This document shows positions 17,281-23,101 of a DNA stretch of 24,812 bases, one piece after another. Origin of the DNA: Cryomorphaceae bacterium. GTDB lineage: Bacteria > Bacteroidota > Bacteroidia > Flavobacteriales > Schleiferiaceae. Made by a program: the position numbers and the translations under genes. The notes under the pieces were generated by a model. The model made no database searches. It was not told where the DNA came from and worked only from the letters and a program-made list of their open reading frames with translations. The stretch is taken from assembly GCA_013911625.1 (NCBI GenBank), contig JACESW010000003.1:1-24812 (forward strand), written 5' to 3'. How positions within the stretch are numbered: the first letter of the stretch is position 1; each line of letters begins with the position of its first letter.

Positions 17281-18129
17281 ATGATTAATTATCAGGGTGA
17301 CATTATCGAGCTGAACGCATTGCCTGTTCAAGACGTGAAAAGAGCTACGATGTACGGAGATGCCGTATTTGAAACTATTCGAATGCGCGATAATAAGTTG
17401 TTGTTTGTCGAAGATCACTACTTCCGCTTGATGGCGAGTATGCGCATCCTTAGAATGCCCATACCCATGGATTTCACTCCGGAATTCTTCGTTGATGAAG
17501 CCAACAGATTAGCTGAAGAAGTGGCAGTAACTGATGGGCGATTGAGACTACAGGTCGTTCGTAAATCTGAGGGTAAGTATACACCTGAAGATAACAACGA
17601 ATGCGTGTGGTGGATGGAGCTTGAAGAACTCGGCTCTCAAGATTATATTTGGACATCAAAAGGACTGAAGGTGGATCTATTCAAGGACCATTATATTCAG
17701 CCAGGTCTATTATCGACCTTGAAATCATCAAATGCACTGCCGTATGTCCTTGCGGGCATTTTTGCTCAGGAAAATGGTTTTGATGCGATGCTATTAGTGA
17801 ATGATAAAAAGATGTTAGTCGAGGCAAATGCAGCCAACGTTTTTGTCCTGAAAGACAATGTTCTGAAGACTGCACCATTGGAGGATGGACCACTGAGAGG
17901 CGTATTTAGAAAGAATCTTATTGGCTGGGCAAAAGAAATTGGCCTTGAAATCAAAGAGGAAAGTATAAATCCTTTTGAACTTCAGAAAGCAGATGAAATC
18001 TGGTTAACTAATACCATAAGTGGTGTTCAATGGGTGGAGAATTACAGAAAGCGCACTTACAAGGGCGATAAAGCAAAAGAGCTCACAGAACTACTTCAAC
18101 GCAAATTGAACGTCTTAGGATCCCTTTAA
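17281..18129 (+). CDS. Class IV PLP-dependent aminotransferase/aminodeoxychorismate lyase-like
   Basis: A 282-residue cytosolic fold-type IV PLP enzyme. It has GDAVFETIRM (26-35) near the N-terminus, the Schiff-base lysine in LLSTLKSSNALPYVLA (K148), and the cofactor-ring glutamate in LVEANAANVF (E181). A phosphate-binding region includes PLEDGPLRGVFR (199-210) and LTNTISGVQW (242-251). The family covers branched-chain and D-amino-acid aminotransferases and 4-amino-4-deoxychorismate lyase (PabC). The short length is nearest to PabC and D-amino-acid types, but nothing nearby proves folate synthesis. It has its own promoter after a strong terminator. It converges with yqgE, the two stop codons overlapping. 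The PLP-making gene pdxH is close by. Confidence 0.88.
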   Translation: MINYQGDIIELNALPVQDVKRATMYGDAVFETIRMRDNKLLFVEDHYFRLMASMRILRMPIPMDFTPEFFVDEANRLAEEVAVTDGRLRLQVVRKSEGKYTPEDNNECVWWMELEELGSQDYIWTSKGLKVDLFKDHYIQPGLLSTLKSSNALPYVLAGIFAQENGFDAMLLVNDKKMLVEANAANVFVLKDNVLKTAPLEDGPLRGVFRKNLIGWAKEIGLEIKEESINPFELQKADEIWLTNTISGVQWVENYRKRTYKGDKAKELTELLQRKLNVLGSL

Positions 18130-18689
18130 TTTAGCAACGGGTCGGAGGGGGCATTTGCCCAAAGCGCATACTTACCGCCCATTTGTTTCATCAGTGTTCT
18201 CCAAGCATCACTTGTAGCAGAAAGCGGGTCAATGTTGAATGGAGGCTCCAGTATAATCCAAGTATCACTTCTTAACTCTTCCTCTAGTTGACCTGGAGAC
18301 CAACCGCTATATCCTAAAAAGAACTTTGGTTGTGGTAAAGGCATGGATAGCTCTTTTTGTTCTGCATACAATACTTTGAATAACTCAAAGTCACCACCGA
18401 GGTAGAGTGAATTACCAACTTCCACGGCTCCCGGTAACTTGTCGTAACCGTGCAAATAGAACAAGGCATCTTGCTCCACCGGACCGCCATAAAAAATAGT
18501 GTCTCTTCCACTAAATTCGTCGATAAAGTCTTGGGCAATGAGGGAGGAAACCTTATTCAATGTGAAGCCTAGCGAACCTTCGGCATCGTGCGCAGTTAGG
18601 TACACAACGCTTTGTTCAAAGAATCCATCATTGATCAAGGGCTTGGATACGAGGATGCATCCTTTTTTAGGGGTATTAGTCTGCTCCAT
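18126..18689 (-). CDS. yqgE: YqgE/AlgH family protein
   Basis: A 187-residue protein with the full UPF0301 pattern: KGCILVSKPLINDGFFEQSV (9-28), GSLGFTLNKVS, FYGGPVEQDALFYLH, then FLGYSGWSPGQLEEEL, ending in a short conserved tail near WRTLMKQMGGKYALWANAP. It is cytosolic with no signal peptide. The molecular role is not established; AlgH has been linked to alginate regulation in Pseudomonas, which should not be transferred here. Its stop overlaps that of the convergent aminotransferase gene by 4 bp, with no terminator between them. Its start is 17 bp from the divergent pdxH start, so any promoter must lie partly inside pdxH. Confidence 0.93.
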   Translation of the reverse strand: MEQTNTPKKGCILVSKPLINDGFFEQSVVYLTAHDAEGSLGFTLNKVSSLIAQDFIDEFSGRDTIFYGGPVEQDALFYLHGYDKLPGAVEVGNSLYLGGDFELFKVLYAEQKELSMPLPQPKFFLGYSGWSPGQLEEELRSDTWIILEPPFNIDPLSATSDAWRTLMKQMGGKYALWANAPSDPLLN

Positions 18690-18706
18690 TACACTAATTT
18701 AGCATT

Positions 18707-19342
18707 ATGGATTTACATAACATACGAGAGACATACAATTTTGATTCATTGGACACTGATAAGTTAAAAGACAGTCCTATGGATCAATTCCAACATTGGT
18801 TCGAAGAATACAAGCAATTAGGCGTTAAGGACTACAACGCCATGGCTATTTCAACAGTGAATGGAGATGTTCCCGAGAATAGAATTGTCTTATTGAAGGA
18901 GATTCGTGATAACGGATATGTCTTCTATTCAAACTACGGCAGTGCCAAGGGTAAAGCGCTTGAGTCCAATCCCAATATAAGTGCCTTGTTTTTTTGGCGA
19001 GAACAAGAGCGTCAAGTTCGAATTAGTGGTAAAGTGGTTAAGATCGATGAAAAAGAAAGTAAGTCCTACTTTGAAACGAGGCCATACCTGAGTAAAATAG
19101 GCGCCGCGGCTTCAAACCAAAGTCGACCTATCGGTTCTCGTAAAGAATTAGAAGAAAAGTTCGATTCGTTCACCTCGAAATATCCAGAGGGTACAGACGT
19201 TCCTATGCCTACTGAGTGGGGAGGATATCTAATCATTCCTGAGCGCTATGAATTCTGGCAGGGTAGAGAAGGAAGACTTCACGACCGTCTAGTCTTTATT
19301 TTAGAAGACGACCATTGGACTATTCAACGCATTCAGCCTTAA
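18707..19342 (+). CDS. pdxH: Pyridoxamine/pyridoxine 5'-phosphate oxidase
   Basis: A 211-residue FMN enzyme that oxidises PNP or PMP to pyridoxal 5'-phosphate. FMN- and substrate-binding stretches are intact: NRIVLLKEI (58-66), FYSNYGSAKGKALE (73-86), RQVRISGKV (102-110), ASNQSRPI (136-143) and EFWQGREGRLHDR (182-194). The length is normal. It is divergent from yqgE across only 17 bp. An imperfect TAATTTAG in that gap is too near the ATG to call a promoter. Its product is the cofactor of the class IV aminotransferase two genes to the left. A bidirectional terminator follows 12 bp after the stop. Confidence 0.97.
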   Translation: MDLHNIRETYNFDSLDTDKLKDSPMDQFQHWFEEYKQLGVKDYNAMAISTVNGDVPENRIVLLKEIRDNGYVFYSNYGSAKGKALESNPNISALFFWREQERQVRISGKVVKIDEKESKSYFETRPYLSKIGAAASNQSRPIGSRKELEEKFDSFTSKYPEGTDVPMPTEWGGYLIIPERYEFWQGREGRLHDRLVFILEDDHWTIQRIQP

Positions 19343-19354
19343 ATACGCGAATAA

Positions 19355-19386
19355 AAAAAGCCCTCTCCAAACGGAGAGGGCTTTTT
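19355..19386. terminator. Bidirectional intrinsic terminator between pdxH and the HU gene
   Basis: AAAAAGCCCTCTCC (19355-19368) and GGAGAGGGCTTTTT (19373-19386) form a perfect 14-bp inverted repeat with a 4-nt AAAC loop. The stem is GC-rich at its core with A and T runs on its two flanks. It can terminate pdxH transcripts from the left and HU transcripts from the right. Confidence 0.93.
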
Positions 19387-19406
19387 ATTCAAAGTCCAGT
19401 ATAGGA

Positions 19407-19676
19407 TTAGAGCTTACCGTTTAGATCAGCACCAGCCTTAAATTTAGCTACTTTCTTAGCAGCGATTTTGATTACTGCACCAGTTTGTGGGTTACGACCG
19501 TCACGAGCTGCACGCTGTGAAACAGAGAAAGAACCGAAACCTACTAGAGATACACGGCCACCGCCTGCTAGTGTAGAACCTACGTTACCAGTAAAAGAAT
19601 CCAAAGCTGCTTTAGCTTGTGCTTTAGAGATGCCAGCGTCTGCTGCCATTGCGTCGATCAATTGTGCTTTGTTCAT
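19407..19676 (-). CDS. hup: HU family DNA-binding nucleoid protein
   Basis: An 89-residue histone-like protein that bends and compacts DNA as a dimer. It has [27 protein letters not shown] (46-52), and the beta-arm tip [12 protein letters not shown] (58-69) with the intercalating-proline motif RNPQTG. Length and sequence are textbook. Codon use is strongly biased, consistent with abundant expression. It has its own well-formed promoter (19719-19748, minus strand) despite lying downstream of fmt on the same strand. A bidirectional terminator follows the stop by about 20 bp. Confidence 0.97.
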   Translation of the reverse strand: MNKAQLIDAMAADAGISKAQAKAALDSFTGNVGSTLAGGGRVSLVGFGSFSVSQRAARDGRNPQTGAVIKIAAKKVAKFKAGADLNGKL

Positions 19677-19718
19677 TGCAATTAGTTTTTATTTGTTGTT
19701 ATTAATACGAATGCTTAT

Positions 19719-19748
19719 CAAATATAGACGAAATTTGCTTCTATCCAA
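19719..19748 (-). promoter_or_regulatory. Promoter of the HU gene (TTG-N19-TATATTTG)
   Basis: On the minus strand TTG (19746-19748) is followed after 19 bp by TATATTTG (19719-19726). Both elements and the spacing match the Bacteroidota primary sigma consensus. Transcription should start near 19711-19713, giving an AU-rich leader of about 36 nt before the ATG at 19676. It sits in the 156-bp gap after fmt. The rest of that gap shows only a weak hairpin and T-rich tracts that could end fmt transcription, not convincing enough to list. Confidence 0.8.
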
Positions 19749-19832
19749 GTATTCACGGGGGTTGAGCAAAAAAAAGTTTAGCAAAAATTGTTAATAACTC
19801 AGATTTGAGGCAAAAGTGAGTACAAACACTTA

Positions 19833-20759
19833 TTAATCAAGGGGTAAAACCGCCACTTTAAGACCGTTTATGAATGATTTTGCATCCATATTCTTCTTTC
19901 CGTTTGGCTTAATCTCAATGATTTCAACACTTCCGAGAGGGTAATCAAGATATAAACGCTTTTCAGAAACGCGTAAAACTGGTTTTTCGGAGGCCTGCAT
20001 TAGCGAACAAACTCTCGCCCTCATAAACTTAAAATCTCCATAGTAGGATCCCGGAAAAGGGTTAAGTCCCAAGATTTGTTGTACCAATTCGTCCGGAGTT
20101 TTGGACAAATCAAGCTTACTATTGTCTTTATTGAGTTTAGGGGCGTGCGTAGCTCGCTCATTATTCTGAGCCTTAGGAATAAGCGAACCAGTAACAAGGC
20201 CTTTGACGGTATTTAAGACAAGCTCAGGCCCCAGTGACATAAGTTCATTATGAAGTTCGCCTGTAGTCAGCCCATGTTTTATTGGATGTTCAATCTGTAA
20301 AAGAGTACCACCAGTATCTATTTTCTTGTCTAACAAGAACGTTGTGAGCCCTGTAATACGGTCGCCGTTAATAATTGCCCAATGTATAGGCGCTGCACCT
20401 CTGTATTTCGGTAATAAGGATCCGTGTAGGTTAAATGTGCCTAAGGCTGGCATGGACCAAACAATTTCAGGGAGCATTCTGAACGCCACAACTATAAACA
20501 GATCTGCATTTAACGACCGCAGTTCAGTAATAAAGTCCTCATCTTTTAAGTTGGTGGGCTGTAACACCTTTAAGCCATTACTAACGGCACATACTTTAAC
20601 AGCGCTTTCCCGTAGCTTTCGTCCACGCCCTGCTGGCTTGTCAGCAACTGTAATAACAGCAGGTATTATGTAGCCGGCTTCTATTAAAGCTTCAAGAGGA
20701 GGCACCGCAAATTCAGGCGTTCCCATATATACAATACGTGTATTAGTTCTTGAGCTCAT
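19833..20759 (-). CDS. fmt: Methionyl-tRNA formyltransferase
   Basis: A 308-residue enzyme that formylates initiator Met-tRNA using 10-formyl-THF. It begins MSSRTNTRIVYMGTPEFA. Catalytic residues are visible in TFNLHGSLLPKYRGAAPIHW (N110, H112) and KKIDTGGTL (D148). A C-terminal OB-like domain starts at about residue 205. A longer frame from 20807 would add 16 hydrophobic residues and run far into recQ. The ATG at 20759 is chosen because family members start just before RIVYMGTPEFA. It overlaps the recQ end by 17 bp. Its one-carbon donor comes from FolD, encoded at 10290-11162. Confidence 0.95.
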   Translation of the reverse strand: MSSRTNTRIVYMGTPEFAVPPLEALIEAGYIIPAVITVADKPAGRGRKLRESAVKVCAVSNGLKVLQPTNLKDEDFITELRSLNADLFIVVAFRMLPEIVWSMPALGTFNLHGSLLPKYRGAAPIHWAIINGDRITGLTTFLLDKKIDTGGTLLQIEHPIKHGLTTGELHNELMSLGPELVLNTVKGLVTGSLIPKAQNNERATHAPKLNKDNSKLDLSKTPDELVQQILGLNPFPGSYYGDFKFMRARVCSLMQASEKPVLRVSEKRLYLDYPLGSVEIIEIKPNGKKNMDAKSFINGLKVAVLPLD

Positions 20760-22536
20760 TAGGGTTGCAATTAAGATCGAACCAAATATCATCAAAAGAA
20801 TGACCATCTCTTAGCATTTGCTTGATAATCGTAGGGTCTGGATAATGATTGAAAGTACATGCGCTGCAAACACCACAACGCTTATCATCCTTTTGACCGA
20901 AGTAATGTGCTATTTGTTTGGTCATGCATTCTTCACTTTTCAAGAAAGCTAGCATTGCATTTGTGCGTTCTTTTTTAGCATTGATATAAGCATCAACAAA
21001 AGAGGAAGGAAAGCTTACGTACTTGTCGGCAGGGCGCGGTTCCATAAACTGAATAGCACTTTTGTTGTCTGCGGCCTGGTATTCTATCAACCCCTTGGTC
21101 TGAAACGAGAGTAACAACGTATCAAAATCAGAAGGGGTTAACATAGCCATTGCAGCTATACGTTTTCGATCGAATCGAATAGGTCCATCGACAGCGAGTG
21201 GATACATTCTATAAAGTGCTCCGAGAACTTCCATAGTTTCCTGAGTAAGGCCCTTCCAATTTTCAGGAGCAGAAGTAAACTTGATTTTGGGAACGCTAAA
21301 TGCAGATTCAATGAACTGCCAATAACCTCGTTGCTGAATGAGTTTAATGAAATTCAGGAGCTTAGGAATAGGTAAATCGAAGCGTTTAGCGAGATCAACA
21401 ATATTAAATTCAATCTTTTCCTCTAATCCGCTGCCGATCGCTATTTGATGTTTGCTGCAAAACGATTTATAAAACGCCTCTACAGTCTTGATATCTGGCA
21501 ATTCTTCGATGCTCTTGTTCAACCTTTCGAAATCGTATTGATTGTAGAGCAAATGTGTATTACCTGTCGCGCCATTTCTTCCTGCACGGCCTATTTCTTG
21601 ATAGTAGCCTTCCAGGGTATCAGGGACATCCCAATGCACAACCCAGCTCACGTCGCCTTTATCTATACCCATCCCAAACGCAGTCGTAGCTACCATCACT
21701 TTGACTTCATTGGCAATCCACGCAGCTTGGTTCTTAATTTTAATGGCGTCATCAACTCCTGCATGGTAGAAACAACTCGCAAACCCTTCATTGGAGAGTA
21801 AGTTGCTAAGCCCTTCACAGCTTCTTCTAGTCTTTGCATATATAATCCCTGTCCCTTCAAGTTTCGTCATAAGTCGTAACAACTGCTTTTCCTTATTTGG
21901 AGTAAAGTGTCTGTGAAGGATTAAGTTGTCTCTGCGCACAGAACCCTCAAAAACCTTTGCATCGGGGATATGTAATTCTTGGAGCAAATCAGCTTTTACA
22001 CGTGGTGTGGCAGAGGCTGTTAAGGCTATGGTAGGGGTGTTAGGCAGTATTTCCTTGACTTTATGAATATTCAGGTAGGATGGTCGAAAATCAAAACCCC
22101 ATTGCGAAATACAGTGTGCTTCGTCAATAGCAATCAGTGAAATATCTGCATTGCCCAGGTATTCGAGAAACAGTGGATTCGATAATCTTTCAGGAGCAAG
22201 GAAGGCGAACTTGTATTTTCCATACCTGAGGTTTCTGAATGCTTCATCGAGTTTTCGGATCGAATAAGAGCCTTTGAAGTGGTAGCTTTTAATTCCTCGA
22301 TGGACTAATCCATTGTGTTGGTCATCCATCAATGCAACAAGGGGAGATATTACGACGGTAGTTCCTGGGTAGATGATTCCAGGTATTTGGTAACAGATAG
22401 ATTTACCACCTCCCGTTGGCAAGAGTCCAATGGTATCATTTCCAGTCAGTATCGAGGTAATGATTTCTCCTTGTAATCCTCGGAAATCATCGTAGCCCCA
22501 ATACTTTTTTAATACCGCCCTTGCTTTTTCTATCAT
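20743..22536 (-). CDS. recQ: RecQ-family ATP-dependent DNA helicase, short form
   Basis: A 597-residue 3'-5' superfamily 2 helicase for recombination and fork repair. Motifs run in order: motif 0 WGYDDFRGLQ, Walker A PTGGGKS (K45), DEAH (138-141), TASATPR, the FYHAGVDD region, ATTAFGMGIDKGDV, and QEIGRAGRNG (motif VI). After the core comes a winged-helix-like part (about 370-500). The four zinc cysteines (C537, C554, C557, C560; spacing 16-2-2 as in E. coli RecQ) lie at the C-terminal end, not directly after the core. There is no HRDC domain, hence the shorter length. Its ATG overlaps the upstream kinase-like gene's stop by 4 bp, and fmt starts 17 bp before its end. Confidence 0.95.
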   Translation of the reverse strand: MIEKARAVLKKYWGYDDFRGLQGEIITSILTGNDTIGLLPTGGGKSICYQIPGIIYPGTTVVISPLVALMDDQHNGLVHRGIKSYHFKGSYSIRKLDEAFRNLRYGKYKFAFLAPERLSNPLFLEYLGNADISLIAIDEAHCISQWGFDFRPSYLNIHKVKEILPNTPTIALTASATPRVKADLLQELHIPDAKVFEGSVRRDNLILHRHFTPNKEKQLLRLMTKLEGTGIIYAKTRRSCEGLSNLLSNEGFASCFYHAGVDDAIKIKNQAAWIANEVKVMVATTAFGMGIDKGDVSWVVHWDVPDTLEGYYQEIGRAGRNGATGNTHLLYNQYDFERLNKSIEELPDIKTVEAFYKSFCSKHQIAIGSGLEEKIEFNIVDLAKRFDLPIPKLLNFIKLIQQRGYWQFIESAFSVPKIKFTSAPENWKGLTQETMEVLGALYRMYPLAVDGPIRFDRKRIAAMAMLTPSDFDTLLLSFQTKGLIEYQAADNKSAIQFMEPRPADKYVSFPSSFVDAYINAKKERTNAMLAFLKSEECMTKQIAHYFGQKDDKRCGVCSACTFNHYPDPTIIKQMLRDGHSFDDIWFDLNCNPNELKN

Positions 22537-23060
22537 AGCCTATCTAAAATGAAGGCAACGCGCTCTTTTACAGGGATTTTGGGTACTACTACGAGTTCAT
22601 AGCCTAATTCTTCGTAAGCATCTACAATAAACTTCTCTACCTCCATACAGTCTTCGAGCGTTTCCATACGTTCGCTATCCAATGCGTGTATTTCGGGCCA
22701 TACTGGCAGCAAGAAGACCTTGTCAAAGCGACGTTCATTCATGTCCTTAACCCAACGATCCAATGGTGCAACATTGCCTTTTAAAAGGTAGGCATACGAA
22801 TCGAGAACAGTACGGTCGTAAAAACTTTTAGTTCCCAACACAGCGTTATCGTATTGCTCATTCCTCAAGTTCCAGACCACATCGGTGAAGCCCATTAGGT
22901 CTTTCCAAGGAAGTATATCACTGCCTTTTTCCAAGCTGTCGCTGATAATTTCACGTGCCTGCTCATGAAAAACTTGGTGCCCGAGCTCTTCTAATGCTTG
23001 ACTTACAGTGGTTTTTCCTGTTGCGGGTGCACCAGTTAATACAATTCTCGTCGTTTTCAA
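22533..23060 (-). CDS. AAA/NadR-Ttd14-like NTP-binding protein, possible small-molecule kinase (TTG start)
   Basis: A 175-residue single P-loop domain: Walker A GAPATGKTT (10-18), a conserved FHEQAREII, FYDRTVLDSYAYL near the middle, and a lid region with arginines after RRFDKVFLLP. This pattern is that of the AAA_28 family (NadR C-terminal kinase and Ttd14 relatives), which phosphorylates or binds nucleotides or small ligands. The substrate is unknown. The preferred start is TTG at 23060 (MKTTRIVLTGAPATGKTT). A longer frame from TTG at 23090 adds 10 residues, but that codon lies inside the likely promoter box at 23088-23095. No in-frame ATG or GTG is available. It is the first gene of a coupled set with recQ (4-bp overlap) and fmt. 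Confidence 0.8.
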   Translation of the reverse strand: MKTTRIVLTGAPATGKTTVSQALEELGHQVFHEQAREIISDSLEKGSDILPWKDLMGFTDVVWNLRNEQYDNAVLGTKSFYDRTVLDSYAYLLKGNVAPLDRWVKDMNERRFDKVFLLPVWPEIHALDSERMETLEDCMEVEKFIVDAYEELGYELVVVPKIPVKERVAFILDRL

Positions 23061-23087
23061 TGGGTATGAGATATCTTCGTAGAAGAA

Positions 23088-23095
23088 CAAAAATA
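23088..23095 (-). promoter_or_regulatory. Candidate -7 promoter element for the kinase-recQ-fmt operon
   Basis: On the minus strand this reads TATTTTTG, an exact TAnnTTTG match 27 bp upstream of the proposed TTG start at 23060. No clear -33 TTG is seen. If real, transcription begins near 23081, which rules out translation from 23090. Confidence 0.5.
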
Positions 23096-23101
23096 CTTTT
23101 A

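Noticed and set aside
18690..18706. TAATTTAG as a promoter between yqgE and pdxH
   Set aside because: One mismatch to TAnnTTTG and only a few bases from the pdxH ATG, so the transcript would begin at or after the start codon.
20760..20807. A longer fmt start adding 16 hydrophobic residues
   Set aside because: The extension is the shadow of the recQ C-terminus and is absent from the normal Fmt N-terminus. It is not a membrane anchor.
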